Source: BMS3ABIN04 sp964553325
GTDB taxonomy: Bacteria > Bacteroidota > Ignavibacteria > Ignavibacteriales > Melioribacteraceae
Reading direction: 5' to 3'
Length of the DNA: 64,000 nucleotides
Assembly (NCBI GenBank): GCA_964553325.1
Contig: CAZKKI010000034.1
Location: 1 to 64,000, forward strand
Positions 33,534 to 43,089 of the stretch are shown here, piece after piece (within the stretch, counting starts at the first letter, position 1; each line of letters opens with the position of its first letter). The position numbers were made by a program, and so were the translations under genes. Below the pieces are notes generated by a model that was given only the letters and a program-made list of their open reading frames with translations, was not told where the DNA came from and ran no database searches.

Positions 33534-34202
33534 TTATCTACCTCCCGTTAATAAAAAGTAAAGTGGGATAGAGGCAAACCCTAAACTGATAACTATTGCG
33601 TAAACGGTTCCGATTAATTTAATTACAGGAAAATATCTTTTGTTATTCCATCCGAATGTTTGGAATGCACTTTGAAAACCATGATTAAGGTGAAAACCAA
33701 GGAGTAAAACCGCAACTATATATAAAATAGAATAAACCGGTTGATTGAACCAATATGTTACGATATCGTAAAACTCGAAAGAACCGGTTTCGGGATGCCC
33801 TGATACATTAAATTGATACCAAAAAGTGGAAAGGTGCATAACCAAAAAGATGAATATTACGCTTCCCGTTACAATTGTGGTTCGTGAAGAAAACGTTGTG
33901 ATTTCTTTATTAGCGTTAACTACATATTTTCCCGGATTAGCTTTTTTGTTTTCCCACCAAAGCCTTATACCGTTGAAAATGTGAAAAATGAAAATCAAAG
34001 CCAAGATAAGTTCGATTACACGAACTACCGGTTTCACAACCTCGAGGGTTTCAACATAACCGTTAAATGCTTCTCGCCCACCGTAAAGCGTTAAATTACC
34101 TACCAAATGAATTATCAAGAACAACATTAACAAACTTCCGGTAAGGGCCATCACAAATTTTTTACCAATAGAACGATTTAAGCTTGTAGTAAGCCAGCCC
34201 AT
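33534..34202 (-). CDS. sdhC: Succinate dehydrogenase cytochrome b558-type subunit
   Basis: 222 residues from the ATG at 34202 (MGWLTTSLNRSIGKKFVMAL), chosen because GAGGAG lies seven bases upstream; a longer frame to 34301 has no such support. Five hydrophobic helices, with His in LIIHLVGNL, FHIFNGIRLWWENK, VMHLSTFWYQF and GFHLNHGFQSAFQ as likely heme ligands. The single-subunit anchor belongs to the succinate dehydrogenase cytochrome b558 family, so the complex should carry two hemes and react with menaquinone. First gene of the sdhCAB operon. A short ATACT-N5-AGTAT repeat at 34328-34342 lies upstream between it and the divergent chemoreceptor. Confidence 0.9.
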   Translation of the reverse strand: MGWLTTSLNRSIGKKFVMALTGSLLMLFLIIHLVGNLTLYGGREAFNGYVETLEVVKPVVRVIELILALIFIFHIFNGIRLWWENKKANPGKYVVNANKEITTFSSRTTIVTGSVIFIFLVMHLSTFWYQFNVSGHPETGSFEFYDIVTYWFNQPVYSILYIVAVLLLGFHLNHGFQSAFQTFGWNNKRYFPVIKLIGTVYAIVISLGFASIPLYFLLTGGR

Positions 34203-34434
34203 CAGAATTCTCCTCTTTTTACTAAATAAAACTTTTGCTGATTTTCGAATTGATTGATGAGGGGGTACGGGACTAAAACGAAATCTTTTATCATTATTCA
34301 CCTGTCGTCAAAAATTCATTCGCTAAAATACTACAAAAGTATCTTATTTCAAAAAAAAATCTCCGGCTAAATTTTCAAAACTAACTTTCGATAATTTTAA
34401 AAAGAATTAAACTTTAAATAAATAAGTGATAATA

Positions 34435-36984
34435 ATGAAATTTAAAATCCATTCCATTCAATTTAAATTGCTTTTAATTATTGCAAGCAGTTTTATGGGC
34501 AGTTCAATGTTTTTTGCCTTGTTTTATTATAATTCGGTAACGAAGCAAGCGAACAATCAAATTTCTCAAAAGATTCATTCTTTTGACGAGCTATTTAATC
34601 AACAGATAAATCTTGTTAAAAATGACATGGAAATGAGCATGGATCTACTTTTAAATAACAACAAAATAACCAGACTGTTTGCCGAAAGAAAAAGAGATTC
34701 ATTGAAACAAGAACTTCTTGATATCTATCAAAGCAAGTTAAAACCTCAATATAAAATTGCTCAGTTCCAATTTCATTTACCTCCCGCCACTTCGTTCTTA
34801 AGGTTGCACAAACCGAATAAATTCGGAGATGATTTATCTGCATTCCGGAAAACCGTACTCGATGTAAACAACAATAAAAAGAAAGTTGTGGGTATCGAAG
34901 TCGGGCGGGGCGGGCCCGGATTACGAATAGTATATCCTGTCTTTTATAAGGGGGAACACGTCGGTAGTGTTGAATTCGGGACAAGCCTTATAAAGATTCT
35001 CAATGAAATTGCGGAAATATCCAACTTGCATTATGCAATCGGTATAAAAAAAGAAGTTTTTAAGAAAGCAAGACGATTTGAAAATAAAAATACCGACTTA
35101 GTTAAGGGGGATATAATTTTTTACAATTTTTCCGATAGCTTTGCTCAGGCTACTTTAAAAGAATACGAACCGAATAACAAACTTGAATTTCTTTCACTAG
35201 GCGATATTGAAATAGCGGCATCAACCGTACCTTTAAAAGACTACAAAGGTTATGAAGTCGGGTTTGTCAGTTTGTTTTCGGATGAAACGGCTACGTTCAA
35301 ATCGTTAAGTGAAAAGTTAATAGAGATATTACTCTTGGCATTGCTTTTTGCGCTATTTGCATCTGCATTAGTTTATTTTTATATGAAAAAGTCCGTGATA
35401 ACCCCATTAAAAAAAGCCGGAGAGTTTGCTGAAAATATCAGCAACGAAAAATTCGACGGAAATATTGAGTACGATAAAAACGATGAAATCAAAGTACTCA
35501 TCGATGCTCTCAAAAGTTCAGCTTACAAAATTAAACAGCAACTCTTTTTCCTTAGCAATTTACCTTCGCCGGTAGTTGCCATAGACAAAGAGCACAATAT
35601 AAAATATGCCAATAAAGCAACAGCTGCTTTTTTGAATATTGATGAAAAGGCTATAATTAATAAAAAATGTTATGATTTATTTAAAACCGATCACTGTACA
35701 TCGGGCGACTGTGAAGTCCAACGTGCCATGACGGAAGATTGCATTACTCAAGGACAAACGGTTTCGAGAGCTAACGGGCGCACAACTTCTATAATGTATT
35801 CTGGAACACCGACAAAATCCGAGAACGGGCAGATTAACGGTGCGTTAGAATATATGGTTGATATAAATAACATAAAAGAAATTCAAGATTATTTAGCGGA
35901 AAACACCAAAATAATTTTGGAAGCAATGGAAAAATTTTCCAAAGGTGATTTAACGGTACAAGTTACTCCACCTGATAAAGACGACGACATAAGTAAATTA
36001 TTTAAGGGATTTAATTCCGCTGTGAATAAAATTAGGCATATGATTAATAAAGTTTCTGAAGCAACACATGCCACGGCAAGCGCAAGTGCTGAAATATCCT
36101 CAATTGCCGAAGAACTGTCTTCCGGCGCTCAAGAGCAAAATGCTCAAACAATGGAAATTGCCAGCGCCGTTGAAGAAATGAATTATACCATCAGCGAATC
36201 GTCCAAAAACACAAGTGCCGTGGCTCACTCATCCGAAGAAATAAAATCCCTTGCCCAAAACGGCGGGGAAAAGGTTGTTGAAACCGTCAACAAAATGGAA
36301 AGTATTGCCGATTTAGTAATGAAAGCAGCCGAAAATGTGCAAAAATTAAGTAATAGCAATGAAAAAATAGGCGAAATAGTAAAAGTAATTAACGATATAG
36401 CCGATCAAACCAACCTTCTTGCTTTGAACGCCGCAATTGAAGCGGCAAGAGCCGGTGAACACGGCAGAGGTTTTGCCGTTGTTGCCGATGAAGTAAAAAA
36501 ACTTGCGGAAAGAACAACCAGCGCAACAAAAGAAATATCCGAAATGATTTATGCGGTTCAAAATGAAATGAAAAATACCGTGGAATCGATTGAATACGGT
36601 ACTAAAGAAGCTCAATCGGGTAAAATGCTCGCTAACGAAGCGGGAAATGCGATTAACGAAATTGTGAATTCGATAAATCATATTGTAGAAATGATAAATA
36701 ATATCGCTGCAACAAGTGAAGAGCAATCCACTACCTTCGCTCAAATCAGTGAAAATATCGAATTGATTAGCAAAGTAACCGCCGAATCGAGTGCCGGTTC
36801 CGCTCAAATGGCCGAAGCAGCTGAGGATTTGAACAGATTGACTACAAACCTGGAAGCACTACTCGAAAACTTCAAAATTCATGGTTCAACAAAAAATACC
36901 GGAAAAACTTTAAATTCGGCCGCTACTTTCGATTATACTAATCAGAATTCACAATATTCCGAAAACCCGGAAACGGTTTCTTAA
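34435..36984 (+). CDS. Methyl-accepting chemotaxis protein with periplasmic sensor and cysteine-rich PAS domain
   Basis: 849 residues from the ATG at 34435; a GTG three codons earlier is also possible. Transmembrane helix 1 (about 10-32), a periplasmic double-Cache-like sensor to about 295, helix 2 (LALLFALFASALVYFYM), HAMP, a PAS domain with the cysteine group CYDLFKTDHC-TSGDC and a further Cys, a second HAMP-like stretch, and the MCP signalling domain with the tip motif NLLALNAAIEAARAGEHGRG. It should sense an external ligand, and perhaps a redox or metal state through the PAS cysteines, and steer CheA. No C-terminal methyltransferase-docking pentapeptide. Two cheW genes follow; no cheA is in the window. 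Confidence 0.93.
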   Translation: MKFKIHSIQFKLLLIIASSFMGSSMFFALFYYNSVTKQANNQISQKIHSFDELFNQQINLVKNDMEMSMDLLLNNNKITRLFAERKRDSLKQELLDIYQSKLKPQYKIAQFQFHLPPATSFLRLHKPNKFGDDLSAFRKTVLDVNNNKKKVVGIEVGRGGPGLRIVYPVFYKGEHVGSVEFGTSLIKILNEIAEISNLHYAIGIKKEVFKKARRFENKNTDLVKGDIIFYNFSDSFAQATLKEYEPNNKLEFLSLGDIEIAASTVPLKDYKGYEVGFVSLFSDETATFKSLSEKLIEILLLALLFALFASALVYFYMKKSVITPLKKAGEFAENISNEKFDGNIEYDKNDEIKVLIDALKSSAYKIKQQLFFLSNLPSPVVAIDKEHNIKYANKATAAFLNIDEKAIINKKCYDLFKTDHCTSGDCEVQRAMTEDCITQGQTVSRANGRTTSIMYSGTPTKSENGQINGALEYMVDINNIKEIQDYLAENTKIILEAMEKFSKGDLTVQVTPPDKDDDISKLFKGFNSAVNKIRHMINKVSEATHATASASAEISSIAEELSSGAQEQNAQTMEIASAVEEMNYTISESSKNTSAVAHSSEEIKSLAQNGGEKVVETVNKMESIADLVMKAAENVQKLSNSNEKIGEIVKVINDIADQTNLLALNAAIEAARAGEHGRGFAVVADEVKKLAERTTSATKEISEMIYAVQNEMKNTVESIEYGTKEAQSGKMLANEAGNAINEIVNSINHIVEMINNIAATSEEQSTTFAQISENIELISKVTAESSAGSAQMAEAAEDLNRLTTNLEALLENFKIHGSTKNTGKTLNSAATFDYTNQNSQYSENPETVS

Positions 36985-36998
36985 ACGAAAGGTGGTTT

Positions 36999-37469
36999 AT
37001 GGAAAAAGAACAAGACCAAAACGTATTGACCGACGAACTTTTGCAGCTTGTCGGTTTTAAAATCGGTGAAGAGGAATTCGCCGTCGATATTCTGAAAGTT
37101 CAAGAAATCATTAAAATGATTATGATGACGAAAGTGCCCAACACTCCCGAATATGTTAAAGGTGTCATTAACTTAAGGGGAAGAATTATTCCCGTAATAG
37201 ATTTAAGGCGCAGATTGGGCCTCAAAGAAAAAGAAGCGGATCAGGATTCCAGAATTATTGTAGTGGAAATCGAGGAAAATACAATCGGTTTTATTGTCGA
37301 CGAAGTAAGCGAAGTTTTAAGAATTCCCCAAAGCATAATCGAACCACCTCCATCGATGGTGGGCGACGTTAATGCTAATTTTATTACTGCGGTCGCAAAA
37401 TTGGAGAACAGACTTCTAATCCTTTTGGATTTGGAAAAAATATTGGTTGAGGAACAAGAAAACGCATAA
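36999..37469 (+). CDS. cheW: CheW-type chemotaxis coupling protein
   Basis: 156 residues. CheW domain with QLVGFKIGEEEFAVDILKVQEI, VPNTPEYVKGVINLRGRIIPVIDLRRR and GFIVDEVSEVLRIP. It bridges chemoreceptors and the kinase CheA at receptor arrays. It starts 14 bases after the chemoreceptor gene with AAAGGTGG as ribosome site, and the second cheW starts five bases after it. One of the two may serve the adjacent receptor and the other a different array. Confidence 0.96.
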   Translation: MEKEQDQNVLTDELLQLVGFKIGEEEFAVDILKVQEIIKMIMMTKVPNTPEYVKGVINLRGRIIPVIDLRRRLGLKEKEADQDSRIIVVEIEENTIGFIVDEVSEVLRIPQSIIEPPPSMVGDVNANFITAVAKLENRLLILLDLEKILVEEQENA

Positions 37470-37474
37470 GGACT

Positions 37475-37963
37475 ATGGAAACAATAAGCAAACAGACCGG
37501 AAAACTTAACGACATTTTACAATTGGTTACTTTCGAAATAGGGGAGGAAGAATACGCTATTGATATTCTTAAAGTCCAAGAAATAAACAAACAACTGGAA
37601 ATTACTCAACTACCCAACGCACCTTACTATGTAAAAGGTATTATTAATTTAAGAGGAACGGTTTTACCGATTGTTGATTTAAGAACAAAATTGGGAATAC
37701 CGCCGAAAGAAAACGACAGCGAAACAAGAATAATCGTCGTCGAACTCAATGATTCTAAAATCGGTTTTATAGTCGATAAAGTAAACGAAGTGTTAAGAAT
37801 TCCGGCCTCGATAACCGAACCGCCTCCCAAAATTATTACCGGGGAAAATTCGGCTATATTTAACGCCGTAGCCAAATTGGAAGACAGACTAATCGTTTTG
37901 ATTGATTTGGAAAAGGCATTCACGGATAACGAACTGGCCGAATTAAAATCGGTTAACCAGTAA
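37475..37963 (+). CDS. cheW: CheW-type chemotaxis coupling protein (second copy)
   Basis: 162 residues. It is clearly a paralogue of the preceding gene, with FEIGEEEYAIDILKVQEINK, VKGIINLRGTVLPIVDLRTKLG and GFIVDKVNEVLRIPASI. The N-terminus is a few residues longer and the C-terminus ends in an acidic stretch. AAGGACT precedes the ATG. The pair probably arose by tandem duplication. Why the receptor needs two coupling proteins cannot be read from the sequence. Confidence 0.96.
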   Translation: METISKQTGKLNDILQLVTFEIGEEEYAIDILKVQEINKQLEITQLPNAPYYVKGIINLRGTVLPIVDLRTKLGIPPKENDSETRIIVVELNDSKIGFIVDKVNEVLRIPASITEPPPKIITGENSAIFNAVAKLEDRLIVLIDLEKAFTDNELAELKSVNQ

Positions 37964-38071
37964 ATATTCCGCCCGCCAAACTTCAAATCATTTTATTTAG
38001 TATTTTCTTCCATCGAAAAAAAATTATTATATTGTTTACCCGATAAATTTAACTAACTGAAAATTAGTTTT

Positions 38072-38959
38072 ATGCTGAAAGAGATAACCATCGTAATTAA
38101 AGAAAAAGAAGAACAAACTCTTCGTTCGATTATCTCTATTTTTAAAAAGAATTTCTCCGAATTTGAAATTTACAAATATAAAAAAGGCAAACTGGGGGAC
38201 GAATTTGTTATAACATTCAAAGTCGATAAAAAATACTACGGTACAATCATCGAAAAGCTTGCTTACAACGATATCAAAATTTTCAGAAAAGACCCCGAAG
38301 CAAAACAAATAGTAGACGAAGTAAAAAGACAAAAACGGAAAGCGGCTCCGGTTGCAAACTCCGGCTGGGCTTCTATCAGAACAAAACACAAAACCATATC
38401 CGAAGAGGATTTGGAAGAACTGGCGGTTGAAGGTAAATACAAAGAAATTTTAGCCGTTATCAAAAACTCGATTCAACATCCGCTCGATATCGTTAAAAAA
38501 GCAAAAGCGTTATTATCCGATTCAATAACCATTGCATTAAACAGAGCTTACAGCAACGCTACCGAAAACAAAGAAGACGCTAAAAAAGAATACAAAGTAT
38601 TGTTGGATATCGCTACGGATAAACAACTTAAGCTAAACAGACTTACAAAAGAACTTAAAGAAGCGGGTTATCAGCTAATCGAACTGTGCATTTTCTATCC
38701 GGACTTTTTCAAAAACTTAATCGACATAGCCAACAACTCGAATTTACATCCCACAATCAACATTAAAGCCGCCGTTGAACTTGGTGAAAAATTTCTTTCG
38801 GACGAAGAAAAATACGCCGACGAAATAGAATTGGCGGTTAAAAACTTAAACACCCGTTGGTTAAACAATACTTTCGAAATCGCAATAAAAGATTTGTCGA
38901 GCAAGGAAATCGATACTTTTAGAAAACTCGTAAAATTCATCGAGGGAAAACGCAATTAA
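38072..38959 (+). CDS. Protein of unknown function with ferredoxin-like N-terminus and helical C-terminus
   Basis: 295 residues, no signal peptide or membrane helix. Residues 1-70 alternate strand and helix (EITIVIKEKEEQTLRSIISIFK; GDEFVITFKVDKKYYGTIIEKL), like an ACT- or ferredoxin-type fold. A basic linker (RQKRKAAPVANSGW) leads to about 190 residues of helices that look like HEAT-type repeats (EELAVEGKYKEILAVIKNS; INIKAAVELGEKFLSDEEKY). Not recognised. It lies 108 bases after cheW, so a role in chemotaxis is possible but unsupported. Conserved-looking in character rather than random. Confidence 0.75.
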   Translation: MLKEITIVIKEKEEQTLRSIISIFKKNFSEFEIYKYKKGKLGDEFVITFKVDKKYYGTIIEKLAYNDIKIFRKDPEAKQIVDEVKRQKRKAAPVANSGWASIRTKHKTISEEDLEELAVEGKYKEILAVIKNSIQHPLDIVKKAKALLSDSITIALNRAYSNATENKEDAKKEYKVLLDIATDKQLKLNRLTKELKEAGYQLIELCIFYPDFFKNLIDIANNSNLHPTINIKAAVELGEKFLSDEEKYADEIELAVKNLNTRWLNNTFEIAIKDLSSKEIDTFRKLVKFIEGKRN

Positions 38960-39160
38960 CCGGTCTGCGTAAACTTAATCTAATCCTAAATTATCCTATT
39001 CGATTTATAACACTCACAACAGATTCGGAAACATGCAATCTTATTTCCTTTCTTATTCCGGTATTAAATATTTTTAAAGCATAGGTTGTTGATATTTATT
39101 TAGATAAAAGTTAAATTATATCATCAAATTGTTTTAGAACACTTTTAAATCAAATCGAAA

Positions 39161-42100
39161 ATGAATCCGTTGAAATTCGGTTTGTTTTTTGTTTTAACAA
39201 TTCCCCTTTTAGGTCAACCCGAACAAAACTTAATTCTTTCCGAAATTATGTTTAAGCCTTCTTTTTCGAACGGTGAATTTATAGAGTTATACAATCCGGT
39301 AGAAAACGAGCCCGTTAGTGTGAAAGGTTTGTTAATTCAATACCAAACTTCGTCTCCCGATTTAATAGTTCCGGCAAACGGCGATTCGGTTCTTCAACCC
39401 GGAAAATTTGCCGTTATTTTTGAAGGCGACTACGATTTTCTGAACGGTATTTACAATTCAACCATTCCAACCGGCGCTTTGGTTATGAAAATCGATAACA
39501 ATGCGTTCGGCTCTACCGGAATGTCAAACTCAAGTGACAGAACAGTTTATTTACTGAATGCATTTGGTGATACACTAACCTTTTATACTTACTCGGCCGA
39601 TAACTCGAGCGGGATATCGGATGAAAAGATAATCTTAAATTCCGATAACAATCCTGCAAACTGGGCTAATGCTTTAATCGAAAACGGTACGCCGGGAAGC
39701 AAAAACTCGGTTTCCCCCGTAAATTCGGATGCTTCGGTTACCGAAATTTCAATCGATCCGAAAATCCCGATACCCGGTGACGATATTGTCATTCAAGCTA
39801 ACGTCGCAAATCTCGGTATCGATATAATTCAAACTGCCGAAGTAAAGTTTTTCGACGATTTCAATTTGGATTCCGTTGCACAATCCGGCGAAGAATTTTT
39901 TTCGGAACTAATAAATAATTTGCTTCCTGCCGATACCGTTAAAATACAAGCTGTTTTGGAAAATGCAGCTGCCGGAGAAAAGCGGATTATTGTTGAAGTT
40001 TTTTTGCCCGGCGATGAAAATGAATTTAACAATAAAAAATCAATCGAATTTACGGTAACCGAACCGGCTGCAAATTATAACGATATCGTTATAAACGAAA
40101 TAATGTATAAACCCGAAAGCGGCAAACCCGAATGGATTGAAATATATAACCGTACCGGTAAAAACATCAATATAGCGAATTGGAAGATTAAAGATAAAAG
40201 CAGCGAAAATAAAGTTTCCGGCGACGAGTTTTTTGTTCTGCCAAACGAATTTTTAATCCTAAGCGAAAACGAATCGATTAATCAATTCTTTGAAATAAAT
40301 TCCAGAGTAATCGTAGTTAATTTACCGAGTCTAAATAATTCCGGAGACGAAATCGTCATTACCGATTCTCTCGGCAGAATCATCGACAGTCTGGAATACA
40401 AAAGTACTTGGGGCGGTTCGACCGGAAAATCGCTTGAAAGAATCGAAGCGAATCTGAGTTCGATTGATTCCGCAAATTGGAAAGAATCGGTTAATCCGAC
40501 TGGCGCCACTCCGGGTTTTATAAATTCCGTTACTCCGAAAGATTACGACATCGAAATAGCCGACATAATTTTTTCACCACCGTTTCCGTTTCTTCACGAC
40601 ACGGTTATTATTTCCGCAAAAGTTAAGAATGCCGGCAAACAATCTCTTTCATTTCATTTGAAATTGTTCGAAGATTCAAACCTCGATTCACTTGCCGAAA
40701 ATGAAATCGAATCTTCAGAAGAATTAAACTTGGAAGGCGGCGACTCGTTGACTCATCAATTTACATTTGAAATAACCGATTTAATAAACAGCTCCGGTTA
40801 TGCGGTAAAAGCGATAGCCGAAAACGATCAAAATCAATATAACGATTCGCTTTATAAGGTTTTGCAAATCGGTGTGAGACCACAAGCAATAATAATAAAC
40901 GAAATCATGTATTTGCCCGAAAACGGTGAACCCGAATGGATTGAACTGTACAACAATTCCGGCCAAGAAATCGATTTGTTTAATTGGAACGTTTCGGATG
41001 TTTTAACAACACCCGTTTTTAAGGAAATAGGCGAGCATTATTTGTTTCCGCCGGATTCTTATTTGGTTATATCCAAAAGTTCATCAATTTACAATTTTCA
41101 CGGTATAATTCCCGCACCAGTAATCGAACTGAACTTTGCCAATTTAAATAACGACAACGACGGAATCGTACTTAGAGATAACAGAGGCGTTACAATCGAT
41201 TCCGTTTTTTACGATTTTAATTTCCCAAGTAAAAAAGGATATTCGTTGGAAAGAGTTAAGCCCGATTTCCCTTCCAACAATCCGGATAATTGGTTACCTT
41301 CGGTTGATCTTGAGCAAAGTACGCCCGGAAGAATAAATTCACAAACACCCAAAGAACGCGATTTAACGATTGCCGGTCTGCGAATATCACCCGAGTTTCC
41401 CGTGGAAAACGACGAAATAAAAATAATTGTGCAAATTCAAAACCGCGGAAACAAATCCACCGGAAATTTTTCCGTCAATATTTTCGCCGGAAAATCCGAA
41501 CCGCTCGATTTCGTGGAAGAGCTCGATTTTCCCGAATTAAATGCATTCGATTCGATTAGCATTAAAACAAACACCGCAATAATAATCCAAGATTCTCTTT
41601 TTGTTAAAGCCGAAATAAATTATCCCGAAGACGAAGACATTTTAAATAACGGTTTCAAAAAATTATTTGTTACTGGCTACAAAAAACACTCCGTTTTAAT
41701 TTCCGAGATAATGTTTAATACGGAAGAGAATCAACCGGAATGGATTGAATTTTACAACAATTCGCAGAATCCGGTAAATATCAGAGCTTGGTCGGTAAGT
41801 GAAAATTTTAATCGAAATGTATCTTCCGTCATCTCTTACGAAGATAAATTTATCGAACCGTACGGTTTTTTCATTGTAACGAAAGATACAAGTTCGGAAA
41901 TTTTCGGCGGTATTCCGAATCTGTTCCAAGTAAATTTCGGAAAATTAAACGATAGAAAGGACAGCATAAAGATTTTCGACTTTCGCGGGGCGGTAATCGA
42001 CAGCATGAATTACAATTTTTCGTGGAGAACAACTCCAGGTATTTCGCTTGAAAGAATTTCGTATAAAGTTTTTACCGATAGCGGCAATTGGGCTTTTTCT

Positions 42101-42994
42101 TTAAGCGATTCGGGCAATACTTTGGGAAAACCGAATTCTTTGGGAACTGCCAACCCGTATTCGCGCAACACGGTGATCATAAATGAAATTATGTTCGAAC
42201 CCGATGAAGGAAAAAGCGAATATTTTGAATTACTTAACATTTCCGGCAATCCGGTTGAATTGGGAGGCTGGCTTTTCGAAGAAGGTTCGGGAAAAACTTT
42301 CCCCTTAAGTTTCGGTAGTAAAATTTTACCAAAAGGCGAGTATTTCTTAGTCGCTTCGGATTCCTCCGTTTTTGCGGATTTTCCTTATCTCGCAAATTCG
42401 GAAAACATTACAGTATTGAATTCCGCTTCGCTTAATTTATCCAATTCAACCGACGAAATAGTAATCTCCGATATTTTCGGAAATACGATAGATTCGATAA
42501 GCTACAATTCCGATTGGCACAATTCCCAAATTACAATCACAAAAAATAATTCACTTGAAAGGATTAATCCGTTTGTAAATTCCAATGATCCTTCGAACTG
42601 GAGCACCTGTGTATTTCCCGAGGGAGGTTCGCCGTTAAAACAAAACTCGATTTTCACGGGCAGCGTTTCAACTTCTTCAAAAATGGAAGTTTCACCGAAT
42701 CCCTTTTCGCCCGATAACGACGGCTTCGAAGATTTTACGGTAATTTCGTATAATTTAACCCAAACCGTAATGCAAATTAGAGTTAGAATCTTCGACAGCA
42801 AAGGCAGAAAAGTAAGAACCATTGTTAATAACAAACCCACCGGCGCAAAGGGTGAAATTATTTTCGACGGACTGGACGATAATGGAAATCCCTTGCGAAT
42901 AGGAATTTATATCGTTCTCCTCGAAGCATTAAACACGAATTCAACGGTAATGGAAACAGTAAAAAAACCTCTGGTCGTCGCACGAAAATTTTAA
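39161..42994 (+). CDS. Giant secreted lamin-tail / CARDB-domain protein
   Basis: 1277 residues. Short signal peptide (MNPLKFGLFFVLTIPLLGQ). Five lamin-tail domains begin LILSEIMFKP, DIVINEIMYKP, AIIINEIMYLP, VLISEIMFNT and VIINEIMFEP, each with an IE(L/I)YN-type motif. Between the first four lie CARDB-type cell-adhesion modules (DIVIQANVANLGI, TVIISAKVKNAGK, EIKIIVQIQNRGN). The C-terminus (from about 1180) is a FlgD-like/gliding-type domain with SPNPFSPDNDGFED and FDGLDDNGNPLRIGIYI, which should replace NYPNPFNP as a sorting signal. It is probably a surface fibre or nucleic-acid/protein-binding exoprotein. Its repeats have diverged well, unlike those of the gene at 1390. Confidence 0.87.
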   Translation: MNPLKFGLFFVLTIPLLGQPEQNLILSEIMFKPSFSNGEFIELYNPVENEPVSVKGLLIQYQTSSPDLIVPANGDSVLQPGKFAVIFEGDYDFLNGIYNSTIPTGALVMKIDNNAFGSTGMSNSSDRTVYLLNAFGDTLTFYTYSADNSSGISDEKIILNSDNNPANWANALIENGTPGSKNSVSPVNSDASVTEISIDPKIPIPGDDIVIQANVANLGIDIIQTAEVKFFDDFNLDSVAQSGEEFFSELINNLLPADTVKIQAVLENAAAGEKRIIVEVFLPGDENEFNNKKSIEFTVTEPAANYNDIVINEIMYKPESGKPEWIEIYNRTGKNINIANWKIKDKSSENKVSGDEFFVLPNEFLILSENESINQFFEINSRVIVVNLPSLNNSGDEIVITDSLGRIIDSLEYKSTWGGSTGKSLERIEANLSSIDSANWKESVNPTGATPGFINSVTPKDYDIEIADIIFSPPFPFLHDTVIISAKVKNAGKQSLSFHLKLFEDSNLDSLAENEIESSEELNLEGGDSLTHQFTFEITDLINSSGYAVKAIAENDQNQYNDSLYKVLQIGVRPQAIIINEIMYLPENGEPEWIELYNNSGQEIDLFNWNVSDVLTTPVFKEIGEHYLFPPDSYLVISKSSSIYNFHGIIPAPVIELNFANLNNDNDGIVLRDNRGVTIDSVFYDFNFPSKKGYSLERVKPDFPSNNPDNWLPSVDLEQSTPGRINSQTPKERDLTIAGLRISPEFPVENDEIKIIVQIQNRGNKSTGNFSVNIFAGKSEPLDFVEELDFPELNAFDSISIKTNTAIIIQDSLFVKAEINYPEDEDILNNGFKKLFVTGYKKHSVLISEIMFNTEENQPEWIEFYNNSQNPVNIRAWSVSENFNRNVSSVISYEDKFIEPYGFFIVTKDTSSEIFGGIPNLFQVNFGKLNDRKDSIKIFDFRGAVIDSMNYNFSWRTTPGISLERISYKVFTDSGNWAFSLSDSGNTLGKPNSLGTANPYSRNTVIINEIMFEPDEGKSEYFELLNISGNPVELGGWLFEEGSGKTFPLSFGSKILPKGEYFLVASDSSVFADFPYLANSENITVLNSASLNLSNSTDEIVISDIFGNTIDSISYNSDWHNSQITITKNNSLERINPFVNSNDPSNWSTCVFPEGGSPLKQNSIFTGSVSTSSKMEVSPNPFSPDNDGFEDFTVISYNLTQTVMQIRVRIFDSKGRKVRTIVNNKPTGAKGEIIFDGLDDNGNPLRIGIYIVLLEALNTNSTVMETVKKPLVVARKF

Positions 42995-43089
42995 TCAAAC
43001 CACTCGCCTATAAAATTTGTATAACTAACGGTTTTTCACGTGGAATTATTTATTTTTACGCAACCAAATTAAAAGTATCCGCGGGTTTT

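Noticed and set aside
34328..34342. ATACT-N5-AGTAT inverted repeat between sdhC and the chemoreceptor
   Set aside because: Only five bases per arm in AT-rich DNA; mentioned with sdhC but not strong enough to call an operator.
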